Origin: Paracoccaceae bacterium | GTDB taxonomy: Bacteria > Pseudomonadota > Alphaproteobacteria > Rhodobacterales > Rhodobacteraceae | Direction of reading: 5' to 3' | Assembly (NCBI GenBank): GCA_029862205.1 | Contig: JAOTXT010000015.1 | Coordinates: forward strand, 1 to 64,000 | DNA length: 64,000 nucleotides | Part shown: piece after piece, positions 1 to 8,539 of the stretch | Layout: each line of letters starts with the position of its first letter | Numbering within the stretch: position 1 is the first letter of the stretch | Translations under genes and position numbers: made by a program | The notes under the pieces: model-generated | What the model was told of the DNA's origin: nothing | The model's input: only the letters and a program-made list of their open reading frames with translations | The model's database searches: none

Positions 1-750
1 GGCCAGGTGATCTCGGAAGACCTGGGCATGAAGCTCGAGAATGTCGGCATGGACATGCTCGGCTCGGCCAAGAAGGTCCGCATCACCAAGGACGACACGA
101 CGGTGATCGACGGTGCGGGGGACAAGGGCGAGATCGATGCCCGCGTGACCCAGATCCGCCAGCAGGTCGAGGAGACCACCTCGGACTACGACCGCGAGAA
201 GCTGCAGGAGCGTCTGGCCAAGCTGGCCGGCGGTGTTGCGGTGATCCGCGTTGGCGGTGCGACCGAGATCGAGGTCAAGGAGCGCAAGGACCGTGTCGAT
301 GACGCGCTCAACGCGACCCGGGCCGCGGTGCAGGAGGGTATCGTCGTCGGTGGCGGCGCGGCGCTGCTGCACGCCGCGAAGGTGCTCGATGGCATGACCG
401 GCGACAACCCGGACCAGAATGCGGGTATCACCATCGTGCGCCGCGCCATCCAGGTGCCGCTGCGCCAGATCGCCGAGAATGCCGGCGTCGACGGCGCCGT
501 GGTTGCCGGCAAGGTGATGGAATCCTCGGACGCGCATTTCGGTTTCGACGCCCAGGACGAGGAATATGGCGACCTGATCAAGGCCGGCATCATCGACCCG
601 GCCAAGGTGGTGCGCATTGCGCTGGAGGATGCTGCGTCGGTCGCCGGCTTGCTTATCACCACCGAGGCAATGGTGGCCGAGAAGCCCGAGCCGAGGCCAG
701 CGCCTGCAGCCGGTATGCCCGACATGGGCGGCATGGGCGGCATGATGTAA
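1..750 (+). CDS. groL: Chaperonin GroEL, 3' part (partial at window start)
   Basis: C-terminal 249 residues of the 60-kDa chaperonin that folds proteins in the cytosol with GroES. The reading frame is open from base 1, so the N-terminal half lies outside the window. The fragment covers the end of the apical domain, the hinge ([14 protein letters not shown]) and the equatorial ATP-binding domain. It ends in the Gly-Met tail (MGGMGGMM) typical of Group I chaperonins. Length fits the last 45% of a protein of about 545 residues. A strong intrinsic terminator follows 29 bases after the stop. Identity is secure; whether groES precedes it cannot be seen. Confidence 0.98.
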   Translation, partial: GQVISEDLGMKLENVGMDMLGSAKKVRITKDDTTVIDGAGDKGEIDARVTQIRQQVEETTSDYDREKLQERLAKLAGGVAVIRVGGATEIEVKERKDRVDDALNATRAAVQEGIVVGGGAALLHAAKVLDGMTGDNPDQNAGITIVRRAIQVPLRQIAENAGVDGAVVAGKVMESSDAHFGFDAQDEEYGDLIKAGIIDPAKVVRIALEDAASVAGLLITTEAMVAEKPEPRPAPAAGMPDMGGMGGMM

Positions 751-779
751 TCAGCGCGCCCAGCGCTTGAGAAAATCGA

Positions 780-805
780 GGGCCGCCCCAAGGGGCGGCC
801 CTTTT
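780..805 (+). terminator. Intrinsic terminator of groL
   Basis: Perfect inverted repeat GGGCCGCCCC/GGGGCGGCCC with an AA loop at 780-801, followed by TTTTCTTT. Classic rho-independent terminator. Confidence 0.93.
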
Positions 806-1039
806 CTTTGCACGATGTCCCAGGACCTTTCCGAATGGGCAAAAGCTTTTCGACTGGATTGACGAGTTGAATAGCTGTAATTTCTTAGTGATATCTCAAC
901 CTAATCGACGCTGCGTGACGAAATTGTATCGAAGCGTGATGTATTTTGAGAATCGATAGGTCTTTTCAAGTTTGTCCACATCGATGATTGGCGATTCTTC
1001 GCCTCACCGCGTCGTCTGAGACCGCTACATGACGGGTGA

Positions 1040-2086
1040 ATGCCTGTGGGCGCGATCAAGAACAAGTTGAAAAATCACATCCTCCCGTATTTCAAGATGC
1101 CGGACCGGAAGCCGGTGCTTGTTCAAGCGCGCGAGATGTGGAGGCTATATCGGAAGTACGGACGGCTTCCGACCCAGTACCTCGCCAACATGCTCTATCG
1201 AAGATGCGCGCCAAGTGACGTCATGTCATTCATGCCGTCCGCACTGCTGAAAAACTTGCAGAACGAGCTCAACGATCCGAACGCAAATGAGATTGCCGAT
1301 GATAAGTTTCAGTTCCGGAGGACACTCGCGGCGCAAGGGTTCCCGGTGATCCATGAGCTCTTCCGGATCTTGGATTCTGGCGAGATTCGCAATGCGGACG
1401 ACCAGGTAATCGACGAGAGCGCCGCGCGGCATATAATTGATGCGCACAATGCGCCGGTCTTTGTTAAACTGATCGGCGGCTCGTTTGGCGCCGAGGCGTT
1501 CATTCTTCCTGCGGGAGCAAATCGCGACCGCCTCTTCGTTGACCGCACCGGCTTCATCGTCCAACCGGTTCTGGAACAGCACGAAACTCTCGCCTCGCTC
1601 AATCCCGAGACGATTAATGGAATCCGCATCGACACGCTTCTCATCGGCGACCGGTGCATCAGCAGCGGCGCTATTCTGAAAATCGGCACGGGAGATGCGG
1701 TCGTAGACAATGGGGGACAAGGCGGGCTGCTCATTCAGGTAGATATCGAGACGGGGCAATTGGTCGGGCGCGCCCGGCAGAAGGCACGCTTCGGCCCGGG
1801 CGTCTATTTGCGTCACCCCGAAACCGATGCCCCGTTCGTCGGCTTAAAGATTCCGTTCTGGGACCAGTTGCGCGCGCTCGTCGCGAAAGCCGCCCGCGCG
1901 CTTCCCCAATTGCCGACGCTGGGCTGGGACGTTGGGCTGACGCCGACCGGCCCGGTTCTGATCGAGGCCAATCGCCGCTGGCAGATTGAATCAATGCAAT
2001 CCGGTGAGACCGGCATCGGAGACACGCCAGTTGGAAGGGCTGCGCTCAGCTTGGATCGAAGAGGCCGTGTCGAGCCATTTGGCTGA
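1040..2086 (+). CDS. Sugar-transfer-associated ATP-grasp family protein
   Basis: A 348-residue protein that I place in the ATP-grasp superfamily (ATPgrasp_ST type). The core shows a K-L-I-G-G-S-F-G loop near residue 142, a pair of beta strands with GGQGG, and the C-terminal metal/ATP-binding strand GWDVGLTPTGPVLIEAN with the usual Glu-x-Asn. Members of this family sit in polysaccharide or cell-surface loci and may ligate an amino acid or acid group; the substrate here is unknown. It stands alone: no glycosyltransferase or capsule gene flanks it. The start ATG at 1040 has no strong ribosome site, and an ATG at 1029 is out of frame. The 200 bases upstream are clearly AT-richer than the surroundings, which hints at acquired DNA. 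Family call fairly sure, function not. Confidence 0.75.
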   Translation: MPVGAIKNKLKNHILPYFKMPDRKPVLVQAREMWRLYRKYGRLPTQYLANMLYRRCAPSDVMSFMPSALLKNLQNELNDPNANEIADDKFQFRRTLAAQGFPVIHELFRILDSGEIRNADDQVIDESAARHIIDAHNAPVFVKLIGGSFGAEAFILPAGANRDRLFVDRTGFIVQPVLEQHETLASLNPETINGIRIDTLLIGDRCISSGAILKIGTGDAVVDNGGQGGLLIQVDIETGQLVGRARQKARFGPGVYLRHPETDAPFVGLKIPFWDQLRALVAKAARALPQLPTLGWDVGLTPTGPVLIEANRRWQIESMQSGETGIGDTPVGRAALSLDRRGRVEPFG

Positions 2087-2294
2087 TTGGCAATTTCCAC
2101 CGAACCGGCCGCTACGAAGGCCCGCCAAGAATTGACAGTCACACTTGACCAACCGGTTTGGGCTGCTCACCCGTGCGGACGGCGTGAGTGCCGGGGTTCT
2201 TCCGCAGATCAGCCGATCCCGTGTGGGCGAAGGTCTTGAATACCGCCGTGGCCCCGGATCGGGGCCGGGGTGTGGGGCGGGCCAGCCCTGCCGC

Positions 2295-3506
2295 CTAAAC
2301 CCGCTCGATCACCGTCGCGGCACCCATGCCCGAGGCGACGCAGAGCGTCACCAGCGCGGTTTCCTTTCCGGAACGCTCCAGCTCGTCCAGCGCGGTGCCC
2401 AGGATCATGGCTCCGGTGGCGCCCAAGGGGTGGCCCATGGCGATGGCGCCGCCATTGGGGTTCACCTTCGCAGGGTCGGCGCCGAATTCAGCGAGGAACA
2501 TCAGGACGACGCTGGCGAAGGCCTCGTTGACCTCGAAGAGGTCGATATCGCCGGCCTCCATGCCCGCCGTCTCCAGCACCTTCCGGGTCGCGGGGACCGG
2601 GCCGGTCAGCATGATCGTGGGGTCAGTGCCGATCTTGGCGGTGGCGCGGATGCGCGCGCGGGGCTTCAGCCCCAGGCGCTCGCCGGCCTCCTTCGAGCCG
2701 ACCAGCACGGCGGCGGCGCCGTCGACGATGCCGCTGGAATTGCCCGCGTGGTGGACATGGTTGATCCGCTCCAGATGCGGGTATTTCAGGATCGCCACCT
2801 TGTCGAAGCCCGGCATCCCCTCGCCGATCTTCTTGAAGCTGGGATCGAGCGCACCCAGCGCCTGCATGTCGGTGCCGGGGCGCATGTATTCGTCGCGGTC
2901 CAGGATCGGAATGCCGTTCTGGTCCTTAACGGGCACGACCGATCTGGCGAAGCGCTTGTCCTGCCAGGCCTCGGCCGCACGGCGCTGCGATTCCACCGCA
3001 TAGGCGTCCACATCGTCGCGGCTGAACCCGTATTCGGTGGCGATGATGTCGGCCGAGATGCCCTGGGGCACGAAATAGGTCTTCATCGCCAGATAGGGAT
3101 CGACCGCGATGGCGAACCCGTCCGAGCCCATGGGCACCCGGCTCATCATCTCGACCCCGCCGGCGACATAGAGATCGCCCGCCCCGCCCCTGATCTGGTT
3201 GGCGGCCAGGTTCACGGATTCGAGCCCCGAGGCGCAGAACCGGTTGATATGCAACCCTGGCGCGCGTTCGTCCCAGCCCGCATAGAGCACCGCCGAGCGG
3301 GCGATCTCGCCCCCCTGCTCGCCGACCGCCGTCACGCAGCCCCAGATCACGTCCTCGACCTGGGCCGTGTCCAGGTTAGTCCGGTCGCGGAGCGCATTGA
3401 GCGTGCGCGCCGAGAGCGCCAGCGAGGTCACCTCGTGCAAGGACCCGTCCTTCTTGCCCCGCCCCCGGGGCGTGCGCACGGCGTCGTAGATATAGGCGTC
3501 GGTCAT
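2295..3506 (-). CDS. Acetyl-CoA C-acyltransferase (thiolase)
   Basis: A 403-residue thiolase that catalyses thiolytic cleavage of 3-ketoacyl-CoA (last step of beta-oxidation) or the reverse condensation. The nucleophilic Cys91 is in NRFCASG, His359 in [11 protein letters not shown], and the second catalytic Cys389 in CVASGMG; all active-site residues are present and length is normal. It lies 7 bases downstream of a glutathione transferase gene and in the same direction as an acyl-CoA dehydrogenase and a MerR regulator, so a role in acyl-CoA degradation is the natural reading. FadA/PaaJ-type degradative thiolase is more likely than biosynthetic PhaA, but the two cannot be separated firmly by eye. 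Confidence 0.9.
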   Translation of the reverse strand: MTDAYIYDAVRTPRGRGKKDGSLHEVTSLALSARTLNALRDRTNLDTAQVEDVIWGCVTAVGEQGGEIARSAVLYAGWDERAPGLHINRFCASGLESVNLAANQIRGGAGDLYVAGGVEMMSRVPMGSDGFAIAVDPYLAMKTYFVPQGISADIIATEYGFSRDDVDAYAVESQRRAAEAWQDKRFARSVVPVKDQNGIPILDRDEYMRPGTDMQALGALDPSFKKIGEGMPGFDKVAILKYPHLERINHVHHAGNSSGIVDGAAAVLVGSKEAGERLGLKPRARIRATAKIGTDPTIMLTGPVPATRKVLETAGMEAGDIDLFEVNEAFASVVLMFLAEFGADPAKVNPNGGAIAMGHPLGATGAMILGTALDELERSGKETALVTLCVASGMGAATVIERV

Positions 3507-3513
3507 GTTTTCC

Positions 3514-4155
3514 TCACCGCCCCGGGATCAGGTGTCCCGGCATCAGGTCATAGGGGTGTTGCCAACCCGGCAGAGCCTTGATGCGGTTGCGCCAGGCATC
3601 GACATTGGGCGTCGCGGTCATCCAGTCCTCGGGATATTCGCCGTCGAAGAACATATAGCCCGCGCAGGAGAGGTCGGCGATGGTCATGGCGTCGCCGACG
3701 ATCCAATCGCGGCCTGCCAGGTGCTTGTCGAGCACGCCCAGCGCGGCGCGGGCGCGGCCTTCCAGAAAGCCGATCACATCGGCATTGCGCTTATCGGCGG
3801 GCAGGAAATTCGCCATGAACCGCCAGGTGGCGTGGTACGCGGTCAGCTTGTGATTGTCCCACAGGATCCAGCGCAGGATTTCGCGGCGCTGAGCCTCGTC
3901 CGTCGGGCCGAATTTACCCAGTTTCTCCGCAAGGTAGTCCAGGATGACGCCGGTCTGGGTCAGTTGGGTAGACCCGTGTTCAAGCACCGGCACCTCGCCC
4001 ATCTCATTCAGCGCCTGGAATTCCGGCGTCCGCCCGGCGCCATTGAAGAAGTCGACGAAGACCGGTTCCCAATCGGCGCCGCAAAGCTCCAGCATCAGTG
4101 CGGCTTTATAGGCATTCCCGGATTGAGCGAAGCAGTGCAGGCGGTATTCGGTCAT
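3514..4155 (-). CDS. Glutathione S-transferase family protein
   Basis: A 213-residue cytosolic GST. The N-terminal thioredoxin-like domain (about 1-80) contains the cis-Pro segment GEVPVLEHG and a glutathione-binding QTGVILDYL helix (in the position of the usual E/Q-S motif). The all-helical C-terminal domain holds the N-capping [12 protein letters not shown] motif. It would conjugate glutathione to an electrophile or reduce a glutathione adduct; the substrate is not evident. It overlaps the upstream small gene by four bases (ATGA) and abuts the thiolase, so it is probably part of that transcription unit. Confidence 0.9.
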   Translation of the reverse strand: MTEYRLHCFAQSGNAYKAALMLELCGADWEPVFVDFFNGAGRTPEFQALNEMGEVPVLEHGSTQLTQTGVILDYLAEKLGKFGPTDEAQRREILRWILWDNHKLTAYHATWRFMANFLPADKRNADVIGFLEGRARAALGVLDKHLAGRDWIVGDAMTIADLSCAGYMFFDGEYPEDWMTATPNVDAWRNRIKALPGWQHPYDLMPGHLIPGR

Positions 4156-4400
4156 GGATCGTCCCTCTTTTTCGTTTTGGCGCCGGGCTGGGGCGCACCG
4201 TATTCCGAGATGAAGCTCTGGAAAGCCGCGTCAAGTGCTTGCCTGTCGGCGATATCATCGAGGCGTTCCAGTAGCACAGTCAAAAGGTAGTTATTGCCCA
4301 GCCCGTATTCGTCGTTGAGCGCCCGCAACCGGGCATAGGCGGCCTCGGTCAGAGCGGCATTGAAGCGTTTCGGCAAGGCCAGGCGTTTGGCTTTGGGCAT
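4152..4400 (-). CDS. Small ribbon-helix-helix-like protein, unknown function
   Basis: An 82-residue protein starting at MPKAKRLALPKRF. An upstream in-frame ATG at 4457 exists, but the extra 19 residues would run through a palindromic repeat, so the shorter form is preferred. The basic N-terminus with LPKRFN followed by two amphipathic helices (LTEAAYARLRALNDEYG and NNYLLTVLLERLDDI) looks like a small DNA-binding or antitoxin-like fold, but no family could be named firmly. Its stop overlaps the GST start by four bases, implying translational coupling. Confidence 0.7.
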   Translation of the reverse strand: MPKAKRLALPKRFNAALTEAAYARLRALNDEYGLGNNYLLTVLLERLDDIADRQALDAAFQSFISEYGAPQPGAKTKKRDDP

Positions 4401-4424
4401 CACGGGGCATCCCAATTTCCCAAT

Positions 4425-4490
4425 CCCCGGCCGACGAGCCGGGGCCTTGATGGTCATCGGAGATTGCGAGACCCCGGGTCAAGCCCGGGG
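4425..4490. repeat. Pair of short GC palindromes (CCCCGGGTCAAGCCCGGGG type)
   Basis: Two hairpin units: 4425-4444 with arms CCCCGGC/GCCGGGG and 4472-4490 with arms CCCCGGG/CCCGGGG around TCAAG. The same TCAAG-loop unit recurs at 11448-11466 and 11397-11417. It occupies the gap between the acyl-CoA dehydrogenase stop and the small RHH-like gene. Confidence 0.8.
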
Positions 4491-4506
4491 CACTCCGGCA
4501 TCTTGC

Positions 4507-6300
4507 CTAGAACGCCTCCGCCGGCAGGTCCATGACAGGCTCGGCGCCGGTTTCGATGCGGGCCAAGCGCAATCCGGTTTCGGGCAAGACCCGGCTCATA
4601 TAGTAGCGCCCGGTCGCCAGCTTGGCCTCGTAATAGGCAGCATCGCCCTCGCCCTCCCTCAGCGCGACCGAGGCCGCCTTGGCCATCTTGGTCCAGCTCA
4701 GCCCCATGCAGACCAGGCCGAAGAGATGCAGGAAGTCCACCGAGCCCGCCAGCGCCGCGTTCGGGTTCTTCATTCCCGCCTGCATGAAGAACATCGCCGC
4801 TGCCTGCAGGTCCTTCGACGCCTTCTTCAAGGGTTCGAGGAAATGCTTGGCAAGCGTCAGGTCGTCCTCGTTCGCCTTGATGTAGCCCTTGACGTATTCG
4901 AAGAAGGTCATGATCGGCTGGCCCATCTTCTGGGGCAGCTTGCGGCCCACCAGGTCCAGCGCCTGCACGCCGGTGGCGCCCTCGTAGATCATGGTGATCC
5001 GGACGTCGCGGACGAATTGCGACATGCCGGTGTCCTCGATATAGCCGTGGCCGCCGAAGACCTGTTGGGCCTGGCCCGCCAGCCGGTAGCCTTCCTCGGT
5101 CAGGAAGCCCTTCACCACCGGGGTCAAGAGCGCGACCATGTCGGTTGCCTTCTCGCGCATCGCCGGATCCTCGTGCCGATGCTCGGCATCGAGCAGCATG
5201 GCGACCCAGCAGAGCATGCCGCGCCCGCCATCGACGAAGCTTTTCTGGTCGAGCAGCAGTCGGCGCACATCGGCGTGGACGATCAGCGGGTCGGCCGGGC
5301 CGTCCGGATTCTCGGTGCCCGTCACCGCGCGGCCCTGCAACCGCTCGCGCGCATAGTCCGACGCCGCCTGATAGGCCCCTGAGGCGACGGCCAAGCCCTG
5401 CATCCCCACCAGAAGCCGGGCCTCGTTCATCATCGTGAACATGGCCTTCAGGCCTTTATGCTCCTCGCCCACCAGCCAGCCGGTGGCGTTGTCGTAGTCC
5501 ATCGAGCAGGTGGCATTGCCGTGGATGCCCATCTTGTGCTCGATCTTCGAGCACTGGACCCCGTTGCGCGCGCCCAGCGAGCCGTCCTCGTTCACCAGGA
5601 ACTTCGGCACAACGAAAAGCGAGATGCCCTTGACGCCCTGGGGCGCGCCCTCGATCCGGGCCAGCACCAGATGGATGATGTTCTCGGTCAGGTCATGCTC
5701 GCCTGAAGAGATGAAGATCTTCGAGCCGGCGATCTTGTAGGAGCCATCGCCCTGCGGCTGGGCCTTGGTGCGCAACAGCCCCAGATCGGTGCCGCAATGG
5801 GGCTCGGTCAGGTTCATGGTGCCGGTCCACTCGCCCGAGACCAGCTTCGGCAGATAGGTCGCCTTCTGATCCTCGGTGCCGTGGCGGTGGAGCGCCGAAT
5901 AGGCCCCGTGGGTCAGGCCTGAATACATCATGAAGGCCATATTGGCCGCCGATTGCATGGTACCGACGCAGACATTCATCAGCGCCGGCATCCCCTGGCC
6001 GCCATAGTCCGGATCGCATTCCAGGCTGGGCCAGCCGCCCTCGCGCAACAAGTTGAACGCCTCGGCGAAGCCCTTGGGCGTGCGCACGACCCCGTTCTCC
6101 AGCGTGCATCCCTCCAGATCGCCAATCGCGTTCAGGGGCGCGAGCACCTCTGATGCGATCTTGCCCGCCTCCTCGAAGACGGCGCCGGTGAAGTCGGGGG
6201 TCAGTTCGTCATAGCCGCCGATCTGGGTCTCGTCGTGGATCTTCAGTGCTTCGTGCAGGATGAAGTTGTAGTCGCGCAAGGGGGGCGTGTAGTCGGGCAT
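4507..6300 (-). CDS. Acyl-CoA dehydrogenase, DmdC-like (3-methylmercaptopropionyl-CoA dehydrogenase type)
   Basis: A 597-residue FAD flavoprotein of the long acyl-CoA dehydrogenase class. It has an N-terminal ADH_N-type domain, the middle-domain signature [13 protein letters not shown] (about residues 165-177), the C-terminal FAD domain with [12 protein letters not shown] and a catalytic-region [13 protein letters not shown], and the extra C-terminal domain typical of DmdC and its paralogues. It oxidises an acyl-CoA to the 2-enoyl-CoA, passing electrons to ETF. In roseobacters this family includes DmdC of dimethylsulfoniopropionate demethylation, but many genomes carry several paralogues, so the exact substrate is open. 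Start chosen at [13 protein letters not shown], eight bases after the MerR gene. Likely co-regulated by that MerR. Confidence 0.88.
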   Translation of the reverse strand: MPDYTPPLRDYNFILHEALKIHDETQIGGYDELTPDFTGAVFEEAGKIASEVLAPLNAIGDLEGCTLENGVVRTPKGFAEAFNLLREGGWPSLECDPDYGGQGMPALMNVCVGTMQSAANMAFMMYSGLTHGAYSALHRHGTEDQKATYLPKLVSGEWTGTMNLTEPHCGTDLGLLRTKAQPQGDGSYKIAGSKIFISSGEHDLTENIIHLVLARIEGAPQGVKGISLFVVPKFLVNEDGSLGARNGVQCSKIEHKMGIHGNATCSMDYDNATGWLVGEEHKGLKAMFTMMNEARLLVGMQGLAVASGAYQAASDYARERLQGRAVTGTENPDGPADPLIVHADVRRLLLDQKSFVDGGRGMLCWVAMLLDAEHRHEDPAMREKATDMVALLTPVVKGFLTEEGYRLAGQAQQVFGGHGYIEDTGMSQFVRDVRITMIYEGATGVQALDLVGRKLPQKMGQPIMTFFEYVKGYIKANEDDLTLAKHFLEPLKKASKDLQAAAMFFMQAGMKNPNAALAGSVDFLHLFGLVCMGLSWTKMAKAASVALREGEGDAAYYEAKLATGRYYMSRVLPETGLRLARIETGAEPVMDLPAEAF

Positions 6301-6308
6301 TTGCGCTC

Positions 6309-6698
6309 TCAGGCCGCGGCTTCGGTTTTCGGTCGCGCGGCGAGTATCCGCTTGCCCTCGGCCATATAGCCCTCCAGATCGGCAATGGCAGCGTTCAGCT
6401 CGTCGCGCCGCGAGATCATTTCGGCATGGTGGCGTCTGGCCACCTCCATGGTCGCGGCAATCTGGGTCAGCATGGTGGGATCGACCTCGTAGAGATCGAG
6501 CAGATCCTTGATTTCGTCGAGCGTGAAGCCGAATCGCTTGCCGCGCAGAATCAGTTTCAACCGGGCGCAATCGCGCTGGGTAAAGAGGCGCTTCTGGCCC
6601 TCGCGGATCGGGGCAAGAAGCTCTTTATATTCATAGAACCTAAGGGTCCTGGGAGTGACGCCGAATTCGGCACACATTTCGCCAATGGTGAAGGTCAT
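6309..6698 (-). CDS. MerR-family transcriptional regulator
   Basis: A 129-residue one-component regulator. The N-terminal winged helix reads [21 protein letters not shown], followed by the [26 protein letters not shown] stretch that defines MerR proteins, then a long dimerisation helix. The short C-terminus lacks the Cys residues of metal sensors. MerR proteins next to acyl-CoA dehydrogenases (LiuR/PsrA-like roles) commonly sense acyl-CoA intermediates. A dyad suited to a MerR dimer lies 64 bases upstream at 6762-6777. Start MTFTIGE preferred over an ATG three codons earlier. Confidence 0.9.
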   Translation of the reverse strand: MTFTIGEMCAEFGVTPRTLRFYEYKELLAPIREGQKRLFTQRDCARLKLILRGKRFGFTLDEIKDLLDLYEVDPTMLTQIAATMEVARRHHAEMISRRDELNAAIADLEGYMAEGKRILAARPKTEAAA

Positions 6699-6761
6699 GG
6701 CAGTCATCAGGTCGGTCCGTTTTCCTCTGTAAATCGAAAATCGGCGGGAAACATAAGCTAC

Positions 6762-6777
6762 CTTACGTTTACGTCAA
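6762..6777. promoter_or_regulatory. Probable MerR operator
   Basis: Near-perfect dyad TTACGT-TT-ACGTCAA (one asymmetric base) in the 127-base divergent region between the MerR gene and the thioesterase gene. Position and spacing suit a MerR-family dimer controlling both directions. It resembles the ACGT-N2-ACGT sites described for LiuR-type regulators from memory; binding is inferred. Confidence 0.6.
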
Positions 6778-6825
6778 TCAAAAACGGCATTGTGATGGCC
6801 GCGCCCGGGCGGCTAGGAGTCGCGC

Positions 6826-7317
6826 ATGAGCACAGACGATCAACGACCCGGCGCAGCAAATCCGCCGGACCGGCTTATGGGATTGGCCTCAGAAACGGAC
6901 CCGGACGGCACCCTGATCGAGGCGTTGCCGTTCAGCCGCGAGATTGGGATGCGGTTGCATCGCGCCGAGGCTTCGGTCGCCGTCCTTTCGGTACCTTATG
7001 ACGCCGCCTTGGTGGGTGAGCCAGACTCCGGCGTTCTGCACGGCGGCGTCATTACGGCGCTGTTGGACACGGCCTGCGGCTGGTCGGTCATGACCACGGG
7101 GGCGCCGATCGCCGGTGTCGCGACGCTGGATCTCAGGATCGACTACATGCGGCCCGCCACCGTCGGAGAGACCGTCTATGCGCGGGCCGAGTGCTATCGG
7201 TTGACCCGGTCGGTGGGGTTTGCGCGGGCGATCGCCTATCACGCGGAAACCGAGGCCGATCCCGTCGCCACGGCCCAGGGCGCATTCATGCTGGAACGCA
7301 CCGCGAAGGGGACATGA
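6826..7317 (+). CDS. PaaI-family hotdog thioesterase
   Basis: A 163-residue single hotdog-fold protein. It has the substrate-pocket HGGVITALLDTACG (the HGG motif near residue 71) and the second-strand DLRIDYMRPA. Such enzymes hydrolyse acyl- or aroyl-CoA thioesters in the cytosol. It is divergent from the MerR/acyl-CoA dehydrogenase block and separated by one base from a second, related hotdog gene, so the pair likely recycles CoA from dead-end thioesters of the same pathway or forms a heteromer. Confidence 0.88.
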   Translation: MSTDDQRPGAANPPDRLMGLASETDPDGTLIEALPFSREIGMRLHRAEASVAVLSVPYDAALVGEPDSGVLHGGVITALLDTACGWSVMTTGAPIAGVATLDLRIDYMRPATVGETVYARAECYRLTRSVGFARAIAYHAETEADPVATAQGAFMLERTAKGT

Positions 7318-7318
7318 G

Positions 7319-7813
7319 ATGACGGGGGCCGACGGCGACCGCCAAGCCGAGCGGGACGCGGTGCTGACGGCACTGACCGGTTGCGTGCCCTATAACCGGC
7401 ATCTGGGCGTACGCTTCGACCGCCTGGGCGACGAGTTGACCGCGCGCCTGCCGTTTCGCGAGGGCCTGATCGGAAATCCGCTGCTGCCCGCGATCCATGG
7501 CGGCGTCACCGGCTCGTTCCTCGAGATCACCGGCGTGATGCAGCTGGCCTGGGACCGGGTCCTGGAGGTGATGCGGGCGGGCGGGGACGACGCGGCGGCG
7601 ATCGGCGCGGGCCGCTTTCCGCCTTTCCCGAAGACGATCGACATCACCATCGACTATCTACGCTCGGGCCGCCCACGCGAGACCTTCGCGCGGGCGACGG
7701 TCCAGAAAGCCGGCCGCCGGGTCGCCCACGTTCATGTGGAAGCCTGGCAGGAAAGCCGCGCTCGGCCGATCGCCATGCTGCGCGGCAATTTCTTGATGCC
7801 GGGCGAGGGTTAG
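7319..7813 (+). CDS. Second PaaI-family hotdog thioesterase
   Basis: A 164-residue hotdog protein whose ATG lies one base after the previous stop (TGAGATG), so the two are co-translated. It keeps a central IHGGVTGSFLEITGV helix and the DITIDYLRSGRP strand. It differs from its neighbour in a long insert rich in Gly and Ala around residues 80-95. The conserved Asp/Glu following HGG is replaced by Glu in a shifted position, so catalytic competence is probable but not certain. Its stop overlaps the stop of the convergent lipoprotein gene. Confidence 0.85.
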   Translation: MTGADGDRQAERDAVLTALTGCVPYNRHLGVRFDRLGDELTARLPFREGLIGNPLLPAIHGGVTGSFLEITGVMQLAWDRVLEVMRAGGDDAAAIGAGRFPPFPKTIDITIDYLRSGRPRETFARATVQKAGRRVAHVHVEAWQESRARPIAMLRGNFLMPGEG

Positions 7814-8328
7814 CCCTGCTGCTTGAGGTCGACGCCGAAGACCTCCTCGCAGAGATTGGCGGCGAAATCCTCGCTCAGTTGCTTCTCGGCATCCGACATC
7901 ATCGCCGCGCCGACGAAGCCGCCCCAGAAGAAGCTGTTTTCGACGAAATACTCGCCGGTCACGGTCTCGTCCGCGGCATTGGCGAACTTGGCCCGGCCCT
8001 CGAGTTCGATCTCGTCGCCCACCAGGATCGCCTTGGCGACATCCTGCTCCTCGAAGTCGGTGATTGTGATGGCGAGGCGATGATCGACTGTGCCGGTAGC
8101 GCATTTTCCCATCGCCGCCTCGAGCGCGCTTTTCATATTGGCTTCCAGCAGCGGGTTGGGTTTCGGTGTCTGCATGGTGACGCTGACCTCGGAGACGCGG
8201 ATCGAGCGCACGGCGTCTTGCGAGGCAGTCGTGACACCGGTGACATCCGAAGACGCGCAGGCCGAAAGAAGTACCGGCAGCAGGACGGCACCCGCAATGC
8301 GGGTGTGCGAAGATATCTTTGCAAGCAT
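7810..8328 (-). CDS. Outer-membrane lipoprotein of unknown function
   Basis: A 172-residue protein with a clear lipoprotein signal: basic MLAKISSHTR, hydrophobic AGAVLLPVLL, lipobox LSAC. The mature part contains a central beta-rich segment (SIRVSEVSVTM) and a glycine-containing hydrophobic stretch (SFFWGGFVGAAMM). No family recognised. The start at 8328 gives a normal signal peptide; an upstream in-frame ATG at 8376 would bury it. It is convergent with the thioesterase gene and divergent from the MATE transporter. Confidence 0.8.
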   Translation of the reverse strand: MLAKISSHTRIAGAVLLPVLLSACASSDVTGVTTASQDAVRSIRVSEVSVTMQTPKPNPLLEANMKSALEAAMGKCATGTVDHRLAITITDFEEQDVAKAILVGDEIELEGRAKFANAADETVTGEYFVENSFFWGGFVGAAMMSDAEKQLSEDFAANLCEEVFGVDLKQQG

Positions 8329-8539
8329 TTGTATTCCCCGAGAGATTTGGTGAAGCAGCAAGGGCGAAATGCCCATCTGCCTTATGCCTGAATCGCAGAA
8401 GAAAGTAAATTTTCAACTCATCCAACCACGCCAGGTTGTGGCGCCTGGGCAACGGGAACGCCTGGGGATGGCCATGTGGGAACCGGCGCTTTAACCTGAT
8501 GGCCAAAGCTCTCGCTGGCCATCCTCCGGACGTCTTTCC

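Noticed and set aside
2145-3581. 478-codon open frame opposite the thiolase gene
   Set aside because: Antisense shadow; composition is Arg/Gly/His-rich and the opposite strand encodes an intact thiolase.
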